The notes: generated from the letters alone by a model not told the origin. Counted from the stretch's first letter, positions 48,992 to 57,289 are shown. The stretch: 64,000 bases of DNA from Hoeflea phototrophica DFL-43 (GCF_000154705.2 NZ_CM002917.1:1630461-1694460), one strand, 5' to 3'. Numbers and translations are program-made.

Positions 48992-49022
48992 GCGTCTGAG
49001 GCTGCGGCCCGGGCGCTTTTTT
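48991..49022 (+). terminator. Attenuator-like hairpin in the GTA leader
   Basis: AGCGTCTG (48991-48998) can pair with CGGGCGCT (49010-49017) with two G-U pairs, followed by a T-run to 49022. It lies between the candidate promoter and the first GTA gene, so if functional it would stop most transcripts before the cluster. The stem is imperfect. Confidence 0.4.
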
Positions 49023-49053
49023 GTTGGCCGGATTCCAAGCGGAAAAGATCGAG

Positions 49054-49647
49054 ATGACACACCACCTGCCTGCTGCGGGCCTTTCTGCCGTGCCCGGAGA
49101 GCTGTTGCCGGCCGATGCGATTGATCAGGCGCTGGATGCGCTCTGGGCCCTGGCGGCCGATGATGCGACGGCTGAGCCCTTTGCCTTTCTGGTCAATGAT
49201 CCCGGGCTCCGTGCGATGATCGAAATCAAGCAGGCCAGGCTACCCGATGCCGGGGATCAAGAGAGTGTTCAAGTCGGGGAACAAGAGGGTGATCAAGAGC
49301 CGGTGAGCGTGAACGGGAGCGAGCCGGCGCCTATCGCTGACAGCACCAGGGCGATGCTTGCGCAGATGCGTGCAGTGCTGGACCGTGAGGCGGCTCGGCT
49401 GGGTGAGGAGGGCGTGGAGGGCAAGGCGGCGGTCGATCAGGTGGCGCTGATTGCCCGGACGCTTGAAAAGATCGACCAGATGGAGCGGCTGATCGCCGAG
49501 GATAAGGCCCGCGCGCAGAGCCAGGCATTGAGTGGCGAGGAGCGTGAGCAGATGCGCCAGACGGTGCGCCAGCTGATCCTCGCCGCCGCCGAGCGGATGG
49601 TGGCGCAGCGGCAGGCGGAGGATGGCGCGAGCGGGCAGGCCGGATAG
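49054..49647 (+). CDS. GTA small terminase candidate (gp1 position)
   Basis: A 197-residue protein directly before terL. Its segment VALIARTLEKIDQMERLIAEDKARAQ resembles the helical region of the R. capsulatus GTA g1 product, which works as the small terminase. An acidic repeat of ESVQVGEQEGDQE near residue 72 and a helical C-terminus follow. I start at ATG 49054. Its stop abuts the terL start with no gap. The assignment rests on position and one segment; an unrelated protein is possible. Confidence 0.6.
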   Translation: MTHHLPAAGLSAVPGELLPADAIDQALDALWALAADDATAEPFAFLVNDPGLRAMIEIKQARLPDAGDQESVQVGEQEGDQEPVSVNGSEPAPIADSTRAMLAQMRAVLDREAARLGEEGVEGKAAVDQVALIARTLEKIDQMERLIAEDKARAQSQALSGEEREQMRQTVRQLILAAAERMVAQRQAEDGASGQAG

Positions 49648-51126
49648 ATGGCCGGAGAGACCCGCGGCATGATTCTCCAGTCGATGACGGTGGCGCTGAA
49701 TTGCGGCGTGTGGATGCGCCCCAGACGGTATCCCGCGCGGCGGATCCAGATGCGGATGGCCGAAGGGGCTGCGTGCACATCCCGGTCCGAACCCAGCGGC
49801 GATCTTGAAGCCGGTCTTGAGGTTGGGGACAGCGGCGCTGCGGCGGTTGCGGATCTGCTCGCAGCCTGGATCGCTGAGTTTGACGACCAGGCGCTGATCG
49901 CCAATGCCAATGACTGGCAGTTGATCGCCCGGCCCGAGCAATTGCCGCCTGACGGCGACTGGCGATCCTGGCTGCTGATGGGCGGGCGCGGTTCGGGCAA
50001 GACGCGCGCAGGCGCTGAATGGGTGCATGGGCTGGCGTCCGGCGCGGTGCCGGGCCTGGGCCGTCAGGGGCGGATTGCGCTGGTGGCGGAGACCTTTGGC
50101 GATGCGCGCGAGGTGATGATCGACGGGGTGTCGGGGATCATGGGCGTGGCTCGGGATCAGCGGCCCGCCTTCGAGGCGACGCGACGCAGGCTGGTCTGGC
50201 CCTCCGGCGCGGTGGCGCAGATGTTTTCATCCGAAGACCCCGAAAGCCTGCGTGGCCCGCAATTTGATCTCGCCTGGTGCGATGAACTGGGCAAATGGCG
50301 CCATGCCCGCGAGACCTGGGACATGCTGCAATTTGCGCTCAGGCTTGGGCAGCACCCGCGCCAGCTGATCACCACGACGCCAAGGGCGACGCCCCTGATG
50401 CTGGCGCTGGTGAAAGACATTGGCACGCGGGTCACACGGATAAGGACCGAGGACAATGCAGGCAATCTGGCGGCGGGGTTTCTCGACACGGTGCGGGCGC
50501 GTTATGGCGGCACGCGGCTGGGGCGTCAGGAACTTGACGGCGAGCTGATCGCCGACCGCGAGGACGGGCTGTGGCGGCGCGAGCAACTGGAAGCCCTCGT
50601 GGTGCGCAAGCCCGGACCGCTGGGGCGCATCGTGGTGGCGGTGGATCCGCCCGCATCCGGCGAGGCAAAACATTCCTGCTGCGGCATTGTTGCCGCCGGA
50701 CTGGATGCGGAAGGCCGCGCGGTGGTGCTGGCCGATGGCTCGCAAGAGGGCGCAAGCCCGTCGGGCTGGGCGGGTGCGGTGAGCAGGCTCTACCGCCGCT
50801 TTGACGCCGATTGCGTGGTCGCCGAGATCAATCAGGGCGGCGACATGGTGACAAGTGTTCTGCGCACCGTCGATTCGACGCTGCCGGTGCGGCAAGTGCG
50901 GGCGACGCGCGGCAAATGGCTGCGCGCCGAACCGGTTGCCGCTCTCTATGAGCAGGGCCGGGTGGTCCATGCCGGGCATTTTGCGGCGCTGGAAGACCAG
51001 ATGTGCGACTTCGGCCCTGACGGGCTGTCCTCCGGCCGCTCGCCGGACCGGCTCGACGCGCTGGTCTGGGCGCTGACCGAATTGCTGCTCGAACGCAGAG
51101 GCGCGCCGCAGATACGGCATCTTTGA
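49648..51126 (+). CDS. terL: GTA terminase large subunit (gp2)
   Basis: A 492-residue DNA-packaging motor. Walker A is GGRGSGKT (residues 112-119) and Walker B FDLAWCDE (206-213). The C-terminal nuclease has the acidic clusters VAVDPPASGE, VAEINQGGD and SPDRLDAL. In RcGTA-type agents this enzyme packages headfuls of host DNA. The first 60 residues are low-similarity and may be an over-extension; the homologous part starts near residue 63 (AAAVADLLAAW). It is fused in frame position to the stop of the upstream gene, with zero spacing. Confidence 0.92.
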   Translation: MAGETRGMILQSMTVALNCGVWMRPRRYPARRIQMRMAEGAACTSRSEPSGDLEAGLEVGDSGAAAVADLLAAWIAEFDDQALIANANDWQLIARPEQLPPDGDWRSWLLMGGRGSGKTRAGAEWVHGLASGAVPGLGRQGRIALVAETFGDAREVMIDGVSGIMGVARDQRPAFEATRRRLVWPSGAVAQMFSSEDPESLRGPQFDLAWCDELGKWRHARETWDMLQFALRLGQHPRQLITTTPRATPLMLALVKDIGTRVTRIRTEDNAGNLAAGFLDTVRARYGGTRLGRQELDGELIADREDGLWRREQLEALVVRKPGPLGRIVVAVDPPASGEAKHSCCGIVAAGLDAEGRAVVLADGSQEGASPSGWAGAVSRLYRRFDADCVVAEINQGGDMVTSVLRTVDSTLPVRQVRATRGKWLRAEPVAALYEQGRVVHAGHFAALEDQMCDFGPDGLSSGRSPDRLDALVWALTELLLERRGAPQIRHL

Positions 51127-51177
51127 TGTTGGCGCAGAATCGGACAGGCTCGGCTCTGAACCGGTAGGGCGAAAGGA

Positions 51178-51828
51178 ATGGATGTGGCCAGCGCGACCGA
51201 GACAGAAATGGAGATGGTGCTGGCGGGCTATGCCGGGCTTGGTGCGGAATGGATCGCCCGCTCCGACGGTCTGAGTTGCGATGAAATCTATGCGCCTGTG
51301 GCGGATCTGCTGCCGCTTGCGCCCTCGCGCGTTCTCGATCTGGGAGCGGCCACCGGGCGCGATGCGGCCTGGCTGGTCAGCCTGGGGCACTGCGTTACCG
51401 CGGTGGAGCCGGTAAGGTCCTTGAGAGAGGCCGGGTTGCGGCTTCACCCGCAGGGCGAAATTGACTGGGTCGATGACCGTCTGCCGGGGCTGGAGCGGAT
51501 CGACGTGGCTGAGAGCTATGGCTGTGTGCTGGCCAATGGCGTGCTGCATCATCTCGAGCCGGCTGCGCAGCAAAGCGCGATCCGCCGTCTGGCCCCAATG
51601 CTTGACCCTGGTGGCCTGATGATTGCCTCGCTGCGGCACGGTGCCGGGCCTGAAGGCCGGAAGGCCTGGCCGATCGATGTTGAGGCGCTGGTCGGGATTG
51701 CACGGACCTGCGGCTTGGATCTGATACGCCGCGTCGACAAGGGCTCGATCCAGCCGGAGAACCAGACTGCCGGTATCACCTGGACCTGGCTTGCGCTCAG
51801 GCGAAGCGAGGGCACCGCCGGCGGCTGA
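51178..51828 (+). CDS. SAM-dependent methyltransferase within the GTA cluster
   Basis: A 216-residue class I methyltransferase. Motif I is RVLDLGAATGRD (51-62); Glu77 after the second strand binds ribose; CVLANGVLHHL is the fourth strand. The region after HHL resembles small-molecule rather than DNA methyltransferases (no NPPY or PC motif). It lies between terL and the portal gene, where RcGTA has no gene. GAAAGGA abuts the ATG, too close to be an ideal Shine-Dalgarno. The downstream 284-bp space holds a palindromic repeat, so the gene plus repeat form an insertion. Role unknown. Confidence 0.85.
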   Translation: MDVASATETEMEMVLAGYAGLGAEWIARSDGLSCDEIYAPVADLLPLAPSRVLDLGAATGRDAAWLVSLGHCVTAVEPVRSLREAGLRLHPQGEIDWVDDRLPGLERIDVAESYGCVLANGVLHHLEPAAQQSAIRRLAPMLDPGGLMIASLRHGAGPEGRKAWPIDVEALVGIARTCGLDLIRRVDKGSIQPENQTAGITWTWLALRRSEGTAGG

Positions 51829-51900
51829 GCGAATTGCTGGTCGGCGCAGGAGCGAACCGCAAGTGCGGCTTTTGTGAAGTGGTTTGGGGTTCAATGAGTG

Positions 51901-52043
51901 CCGTCATGCCGGACTTGATCCGGTATCCAGCAGGCGAGCGTCCGCGAGCCAGGAGACCTTTTTGCAGGACGCGAGATTGAAAAGAGTCTCTCACCGCGCC
52001 GACGCGCGGTCGCTGGATCCCGGATCGGGGTCCGACATGACGG
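51901..52043. repeat. Palindromic intergenic repeat element inside the GTA cluster
   Basis: Left arm CCGTCATGCCGGACTTGATC with continuation to 51931 pairs with the right arm 52012-52043 (ending CCGACATGACGG) over 31-32 positions with a few mismatches. An inner pair, GAGAC (51953-51957) and GTCTC (51986-51990), extends the fold. Arms of the pattern GTCATGCCGGACTTGATCCGG are widespread in alphaproteobacterial intergenic regions, from memory. The 143-bp size fits a small palindromic mobile element. Confidence 0.8.
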
Positions 52044-52112
52044 GAAGATCGTTTCACCCCGCCGGGTCGCCTCGGCGGGGTTTTTGATTCCATAACCTGA
52101 AAGGGCATCGAT

Positions 52113-53291
52113 ATGGCATTCGGATTGAGGCTTCCCTGGACCCGAGCGGCGCAAAACCGGGCACCGGCCGCCAAGAGCTGGCTGCCCGGTGCGATTGCGG
52201 CGCTGGCGGCTGACACGGGCGCGCGCTGGAGCGGGCGGTCCTATGCGGCACTCGCCCGCGAGGGCTTCATGCGCAATCCGGTGGCGCACCGGGCCACACG
52301 GCTGATCGCGGAAGCCGCGGCCTCGGTGCCCTGGGTGGTGTTTGATGCGGGCCGCGAAGAGGAACGCCATCCGGTCATCGACCTGATCAACCGTCCTGAC
52401 CCGACCGGTGCGGGGGACGGTTTTTTCGAAACGCTCTACGGCCATCTGGTGCTTTCGGGCAATGGCTGGATCAATCCCGTGGTGGCGGCGGGACGGGTGG
52501 CCGGGCTGCAATTGCTCAGGCCCGACCGGATGCGGGTGATCGAGGGCGCGGACGGCTGGCCGGTGGCCTATGAGCATCAGGCGGGCGGCAGGCGGCAGCG
52601 CTTTGCCGTCCACCCCGAAGAGGGGCCGGGGCTGTTGCACCTGAAGCTGTTTCATCCGCTTGACGATCATCTCGGCTTCGCACCGCTCGAAGCGGCTCTG
52701 ATGGCGCTCGATCTGCACAATGCGGCGATGAGCTGGAACAAGGCGCTGCTCGACAATTCCGCCCGGCCTTCGGGCGCACTGGTCTACCAGCCCAAGGACG
52801 GTGGCAATCTGACGCTTGAGCAATATGAGCGGCTCAAGGCCGAGCTCGAGGAGGGCTATCAGGGCGCGCGCCGGGCAGGGCGGCCGATGCTGCTTGAGGG
52901 CGGGCTCGACTGGAAGGCGATGGGGCTGACCCCGCGCGACATGGATTTCATCGAGGCCAGGAACGGCGCCGCCCGCGACATCGCCCTGACGCTCGGTGTG
53001 CCGCCGATGCTGCTTGGCATTCCGGGCGACCTGACCTACGCCAATTACCAGGAGGCCAACCGCGCCTTCTGCCGCCTCACGGTGCTGCCGCTGGTGGCCC
53101 GCACGGCTCAGGCTCTCACCGCCTGGCTGCAGCCTGTCTATGGCGCGGGGCTGAAGATCGACTATGACGCCGACCGTCTTCCGGGGCTAGCCGCAGAGCG
53201 CGATGCGCTCTGGTCGCGGCTCGGAGCCGCCGATTTCCTCACCGACGAGGAAAAGCGGGAAGCCGTGGGATATCAACGTGTTCCGGGCTGA
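52113..53291 (+). CDS. GTA portal protein (gp3)
   Basis: A 392-residue HK97-family portal. Motifs include VAHRATRLIAEAAASVPW, YGHLVLSGNGWI, LEQYERLKAELEEGYQG and ARDIALTLGVPPMLLGIPGD-TYANYQEANRAF, the last being the portal signature. Twelve copies would form the DNA gate at the capsid vertex. GAAAGGG precedes the ATG at good distance. It follows the palindromic repeat and runs into the small membrane-protein gene. Confidence 0.93.
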   Translation: MAFGLRLPWTRAAQNRAPAAKSWLPGAIAALAADTGARWSGRSYAALAREGFMRNPVAHRATRLIAEAAASVPWVVFDAGREEERHPVIDLINRPDPTGAGDGFFETLYGHLVLSGNGWINPVVAAGRVAGLQLLRPDRMRVIEGADGWPVAYEHQAGGRRQRFAVHPEEGPGLLHLKLFHPLDDHLGFAPLEAALMALDLHNAAMSWNKALLDNSARPSGALVYQPKDGGNLTLEQYERLKAELEEGYQGARRAGRPMLLEGGLDWKAMGLTPRDMDFIEARNGAARDIALTLGVPPMLLGIPGDLTYANYQEANRAFCRLTVLPLVARTAQALTAWLQPVYGAGLKIDYDADRLPGLAAERDALWSRLGAADFLTDEEKREAVGYQRVPG

Positions 53292-53364
53292 GGCGGACTC
53301 AGATCCGCAGCCAGCTGAATCAATTTGTGAAGCCGAAACCACTCGAAAATCCGGAGCCAAGCCG

Positions 53365-53685
53365 ATGCAGAGCATGGGGCCCGAACCATCAATGCTGGCC
53401 ATGCGCATCGCGGGCGCTGTCTGCGGCGCGCTGGTCTCGCTGGTCTACATGATGCCGCGCAGCACCCGCGAGGCCGCCGCGCGCGCCATCGTCGGTGTGG
53501 CCTGCGGGCTGGTCTTCGGCGGGCCTGCCGGTGTGGCGCTGGCGGCGCGGATGGGGGTGAGCGATCTGCTCTCGCCTGATGAAACCGTGCTGATGGGATC
53601 GGCGGCGGCAAGCCTTGCGGCCTGGTGGGTGCTGGGCGTGCTGACCCGGATCGCCGACCGGGCAGGGCGCGGAAAATATACCTAG
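53365..53685 (+). CDS. Small membrane protein of the GTA cluster (gp3.5 position)
   Basis: A 106-residue protein with three predicted membrane helices (AMRIAGAVCGALVSLVYMM, AIVGVACGLVFGGPAGVAL, LMGSAAASLAAWWVLGVL). I recall this type as DUF6107, found between portal and protease in rhizobial GTA clusters. GGAG precedes ATG 53365. A holin-like or scaffold role can be imagined but nothing in the sequence proves it. Confidence 0.75.
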   Translation: MQSMGPEPSMLAMRIAGAVCGALVSLVYMMPRSTREAAARAIVGVACGLVFGGPAGVALAARMGVSDLLSPDETVLMGSAAASLAAWWVLGVLTRIADRAGRGKYT

Positions 53686-53735
53686 GACAAGCTTTCAATT
53701 CATTTCGATCGGGGAGTGAGGCCGCCAAGGAATTG

Positions 53736-53867
53736 CCTCCCCCTTGAGGGGAGGCGGGCGATTGGCCTGGCTCATCCAGGACAGAGCCGGTGGGGGTGCG
53801 ACACCATCATCGGTCCCGGTGACCGGAGCTGACCCCCACCCCAACCCCTCCCCTCAAGGGGGAGGGG
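53736..53867. repeat. GC-rich palindromic repeat element before the protease gene
   Basis: The left arm holds CCTCCCCCTTGAGGGGAGG (53736-53754), itself nearly palindromic; the right end holds CCCCTCCCCTCAAGGGGGAG (53845-53864). GGTGGGGGT (53789-53797) pairs with ACCCCCACC (53832-53840) inside. It fills most of the 237-bp space before the protease gene. The CCCCTCCCC...AAGGGGGAGG pattern recurs in Hyphomicrobiales genomes, from memory. Different from the element at 51901. Confidence 0.8.
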
Positions 53868-53922
53868 CTTCGCCCCGCTCGCCCGCATCCCGATGGAATT
53901 CGACACCAACAAGGACAAAGCC

Positions 53923-54618
53923 ATGACAACGGACTGGAGCATCTCCGGACGGCAGCGAAAGCGCGTCGATCTGGCACTGGAGGATGTAAGCGGCGACGGC
54001 AGCTTCTCGGGCTATGCGAGCCTGTTCGGCGCGGTCGATCTGGGGCGCGACATGATCGAGCCCGGCGCTTTCGCCGCCTCGCTCAGGCGCCGCGGCGCAG
54101 CCGATGTGCGCATGCTCTATCAGCATGATCCCGATCAGCCGATCGGCCGCTGGCTGTCGATCCGCGAGGACAGCCACGGCCTTCATGTCGAGGGCAAGCT
54201 GTCGCTCGGCGTGGCGCGGGCCCGCGAGGTGCACGAGCTGATGAAATCCGGGGCGCTCGACGGGCTGTCGATCGGCTTCCAGACCTTGCGGGCCCGCAAC
54301 GAGGCCAAGAGCGGCGTGCGCCGGATCCTCAGCGCCGATCTCTGGGAAATCTCGGTGGTGACCTTCCCGATGCAGCCGGGCGCGCGGGTGACCGCGGTCA
54401 AATCGGCGATCGGCGTGCCCCCGACGAAACGCGAACTCGAACGCCGGCTCACGCGGGATGCGGGGCTGACGCGACGCCAGGCGCGCGGGCTGATTGCCCG
54501 CGGCCACGATGCCCTTTCGGACAGGCGGGATGCCGCGCCGGAGGATCTCAAACGGCTGGAACGGAAGCTCCGCGCGCTGACCGGCATGCTGCTCCGCTCC
54601 GCCGATTCAGCAAAATGA
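53923..54618 (+). CDS. GTA prohead protease (gp4)
   Basis: A 231-residue HK97-type (U35) maturation protease that trims the capsid N-terminus. The catalytic His is in MLYQHDPDQPIGRW and the Ser in GALDGLSIGFQT; DLWEISVVTFPM is also conserved. A basic C-terminal helical tail follows (RELERRLTRDAGLTRRQARG). I start at ATG 53923 because AAGGACAAAGCC precedes it; an ATG at 53893 is possible. Confidence 0.92.
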   Translation: MTTDWSISGRQRKRVDLALEDVSGDGSFSGYASLFGAVDLGRDMIEPGAFAASLRRRGAADVRMLYQHDPDQPIGRWLSIREDSHGLHVEGKLSLGVARAREVHELMKSGALDGLSIGFQTLRARNEAKSGVRRILSADLWEISVVTFPMQPGARVTAVKSAIGVPPTKRELERRLTRDAGLTRRQARGLIARGHDALSDRRDAAPEDLKRLERKLRALTGMLLRSADSAK

Positions 54619-54645
54619 TCAATTCCCACATGGAAGGACAATGCG

Positions 54646-55890
54646 ATGAACACTCTGACAACACCCGCCCGTGCCCCCGAGATCAAATCCGCCGATGCGG
54701 ATGTTACCGAGGCCTTTGAAAGCTTCATGTCCGCCTTCGAGGACTACAAGCAGCACAATGACCAGCGCCTCGCCGACATCGAACGCCGCGGCAGCACCGA
54801 TGTCGTGACCGAGGAGAAGATGGCGCGCATCGACCGTTCGCTGGACGAGCAGAAGCGCGCGCTCGACCGGCTGATGGTCAAGCAGGCGCGCCCCAGCCTC
54901 GGCAGGACTGCCGGTCGCGAGACCTCAGCCGTGCGCCAGGCGTTTGACGCCTATGTGCGCCGTGGCGACGAGGCCGCGCTGCGCCAGGGTGAACTCAAGG
55001 CGATGTCGGCGGGCAGCGACCCAGATGGCGGTTATCTGGTGCCCGACGAGCTCGACACCGAGATCGGCCGGCGGCTTTCCGAACTCTCGCCGGTCCGCTC
55101 GATTGCCACGGTCCGGCAGGTCTCGGGCGCGGTGCTGAAAAAGCCCTTCGCGCTCGACGGCATGGCCACCGGCTGGGTCGGCGAGACCGATGCGCGGCCG
55201 CAGACCGCGACGCCGCAACTGACCGAGCTGCAGTTCCCGACCATGGAGCTCTACGCCATGCCGGCGGCCACGACCTCTTTGATCGAGGACGGCGCGCTCG
55301 ACATCGAAAACTGGATCGCAGCCGAGGTGGAGGCGGCCTTCGCCGAGCAGGAGGGGGCTGCCTTTGTGGCGGGCGATGGCGTCAACAAGCCGCGCGGTTT
55401 CCTCGATTATCCGAGCGTCGATGATACGAGCTGGAGCTGGGGCAATCTGGGCCACATCGCCACCGGGGCGGCGGGTGCCTTCGGCGCCGATCCCTCCGAC
55501 CGGCTGATCGAGCTGATCTATGCGCTCAAGGCCGGGCACCGGCAGAATGGCCGCTTCGTGATGAACCGCAAGACCCAGAGCCAGATCCGCAAGTTCAAGG
55601 ATGCCGACGGCAACTATCTCTGGATGCCACCGGCGGGGGCCGGCCAGGCCGCCTCGCTGATGGGCTTCCCGGTGGTCGAGGCCGAGGACATGCCCGACAT
55701 TGCCGCGGACTCCGCATCAATCGCCTTTGGCGACTTCCGCCGTGGCTATCTGGTGGTGGACCGGACGGGCGTGCGCATCCTGCGTGATCCCTATTCGGCC
55801 AAGCCCTACGTGCTGTTCTACACCACCAAGCGCGTCGGCGGCGGGGTGCAGAACTTCGAGGCCATCAAGCTGATGAAGTTCGCCGCCTAG
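54646..55890 (+). CDS. GTA major capsid protein (gp5)
   Basis: A 414-residue HK97-fold protein. The first 100 residues are a coiled-coil delta domain that acts as internal scaffold and is removed by the protease. The mature part begins near KAMSAGSDPDGGYLVPDEL (residues about 120-138), the HK97 N-arm signature. Later marks are WVGETDARP, QEGAAFVAGDGVNKPRGFL and VMNRKTQSQIRKFKD. GGAAGGACAATGCG precedes the ATG. A strong hairpin follows the stop. Confidence 0.94.
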   Translation: MNTLTTPARAPEIKSADADVTEAFESFMSAFEDYKQHNDQRLADIERRGSTDVVTEEKMARIDRSLDEQKRALDRLMVKQARPSLGRTAGRETSAVRQAFDAYVRRGDEAALRQGELKAMSAGSDPDGGYLVPDELDTEIGRRLSELSPVRSIATVRQVSGAVLKKPFALDGMATGWVGETDARPQTATPQLTELQFPTMELYAMPAATTSLIEDGALDIENWIAAEVEAAFAEQEGAAFVAGDGVNKPRGFLDYPSVDDTSWSWGNLGHIATGAAGAFGADPSDRLIELIYALKAGHRQNGRFVMNRKTQSQIRKFKDADGNYLWMPPAGAGQAASLMGFPVVEAEDMPDIAADSASIAFGDFRRGYLVVDRTGVRILRDPYSAKPYVLFYTTKRVGGGVQNFEAIKLMKFAA

Positions 55891-55916
55891 ACCACAGGCT
55901 GCGAAATTCATCGACT

Positions 55917-55953
55917 GCGGTCCCGCCCCGTTGCCTCCCCGTGGCGGGACCGC
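55917..55953 (+). terminator. Strong hairpin after the capsid gene, without U-tract
   Basis: GCGGTCCCGCC (55917-55927) pairs perfectly with GGCGGGACCGC (55943-55953) around a 15-nt loop. No T-run follows. A hairpin here may stabilise or partly end the capsid mRNA, so that capsid is made in excess over the connectors. Confidence 0.7.
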
Positions 55954-55986
55954 ACCCCGTCAGCCTGACCAATTCCGGAGCCTGCC

Positions 55987-56553
55987 ATGACCCTGATTGA
56001 GACTGATCCGCCGCTGGCGGAGCCGGTGACGCTTGCCGATTTGAAGGCCCATCTGCGCATCGATGTGAATGACGAGGATGCGCTCCTGGAAAGTCTGATC
56101 CGCGTTGCCCGCGCTCATCTCGAGGCCGTCACCGGAACCGCGCTGATGCCGCGCGGTTTGCGGCTTGTGCTGGATGACTGGCCCGAGGCCCCGGTGATTC
56201 AACTTGGCAAAACCCCGGTCCAATCCATTGATGCGATTCGTGTTTATGACGCCGATGGCCTGCCCCGGGAACTGGCGCTTTCGGGCATGCTGCTCGACGC
56301 CACGGCACGCCCCGCGCGGCTTGTCATCAAGGAGAGGCCACGTCCCGGGCAGGCGATCAACGGCATCGAGATCGAATTCACCGCGGGCTTTGGCGCGGCA
56401 AACGAGGTCCCGCCGGAGCTGATCCGTGCGGTGCTGATCCATGCCGCCTATCTCCATGAATTCCGTGGCGCGGTCTCGCCCGACATGCAGCCCGCGGCGA
56501 TCCCCACTGGCTATGACCAGCTGATCGGGCCCTGGGTGCGGAGGGCTTTGTGA
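55987..56553 (+). CDS. GTA head-tail connector (gp6)
   Basis: A 188-residue protein of the HK97 gp6/phage head-tail connector group. The N-terminus PVTLADLKAHLRIDVNDEDALLESLIRVARAHLE (in two helices) is the Pfam-type connector signature. The C-terminus has LIRAVLIHAAYLHEFRG. It adapts the portal ring to the tail. Its stop overlaps the next gene (TGATG). Confidence 0.9.
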   Translation: MTLIETDPPLAEPVTLADLKAHLRIDVNDEDALLESLIRVARAHLEAVTGTALMPRGLRLVLDDWPEAPVIQLGKTPVQSIDAIRVYDADGLPRELALSGMLLDATARPARLVIKERPRPGQAINGIEIEFTAGFGAANEVPPELIRAVLIHAAYLHEFRGAVSPDMQPAAIPTGYDQLIGPWVRRAL

Positions 56554-56888
56554 TGGTGGCCAAGATTCTGGATCCGGGCCGGTTGAATGCCCGGCTGCGG
56601 CTCGAAACCCCGGCAGATGTGGCTGACGGCCAGGGCGGGGTGGGCGAAGGCTGGGTCACCGTCACCGGTCTCTGGGGCCGGGTGGAGCCACTGCGCGCAA
56701 GGCCACGCGAAGAGGCAGGGGCGGCGATTGCGCCGGTCAGCCACCGGGTCACGATCCGCCATCGCGATGACATCCGCCACGACATGCGCTTTGTGTTCCG
56801 CGGGCGGTTTCTCAATGTGCGCGCGGTGCACGATCCAGACGAGAGCCGGCGCTATCTGATCTGCGATTGCGAGGAGAGCGCGCCATGA
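56553..56888 (+). CDS. GTA head closure protein (gp7)
   Basis: A 111-residue protein of the SPP1 gp16/head-tail adaptor group. The N-terminal half is a beta-barrel pattern (ARLRLETPADVADGQGG, WGRVEPLRARPREE), and SHRVTIRHRDDIRHDMRFVFRGRFLNV is the family core, seen here in three strands. It seals the connector. It starts inside the gp6 stop and overlaps gp8 by four bases. Confidence 0.88.
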   Translation: MVAKILDPGRLNARLRLETPADVADGQGGVGEGWVTVTGLWGRVEPLRARPREEAGAAIAPVSHRVTIRHRDDIRHDMRFVFRGRFLNVRAVHDPDESRRYLICDCEESAP

Positions 56889-57289
56889 GCACCAACCAGC
56901 TGCAGAAAGCCGTTGTCGAGCGTCTGTCGGCCGACCCGGCCATTCTGGCGATCACAGGCACTGGCCGGATTTTTGATCGCCGCATCACCCGGGCCGAACC
57001 GCCTTACCTGGTGTTTGGCGAGGCGGTGGCGCGCGACTTCTCCACCGGAGACGACGAAGGCGGGGGCACCGAGCACCGCTTCGAAATCGAGGCCTGGACC
57101 AAGCAGAACGGCCGCAAGCAGGCTGTCGAGCTGGCCGATGCCGTTCGCGCGGCCCTGCATGACAGAGACCTCGCGCTTGAAGGCGCGACACTGATCAATC
57201 TTCGTCACGAGCGCACGCTCAGCCGCCGGGCACCCAGGAGCGGGCTGCATCTGGCGCGGCTCCGCTTTCGCGCCGTCACTGAACCGTGA
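56885..57289 (+). CDS. GTA tail completion protein (gp8, DUF3168)
   Basis: A 134-residue DUF3168 protein. LQKAVVERLSADPAILA is the opening helix, YLVFGEAVARDFSTGDDEG and EHRFEIEAWTK follow, and GLHLARLRFRAVTEP is the final strand. It should join head and tail tube. It overlaps gp7 by ATGA. Start ATG 56885. Confidence 0.88.
   Translation: MSTNQLQKAVVERLSADPAILAITGTGRIFDRRITRAEPPYLVFGEAVARDFSTGDDEGGGTEHRFEIEAWTKQNGRKQAVELADAVRAALHDRDLALEGATLINLRHERTLSRRAPRSGLHLARLRFRAVTEP

Larger units (their letters stand above)
48699..49053. other. 355-bp putative control region of the GTA cluster
   Basis: The AT-rich character of the insert continues to about 48870. Then come a sigma70-like promoter, three direct 10-bp repeats and a hairpin with a T-run, each listed separately. 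A 62-codon minus-strand frame (48723-48911) has no supporting signal. Confidence 0.5.

Noticed and set aside
51178..51828. DNA methyltransferase that protects packaged DNA
   Set aside because: The NPPY or DPPY and PC catalytic motifs of DNA methyltransferases are absent; the fold looks like a small-molecule or protein methyltransferase.
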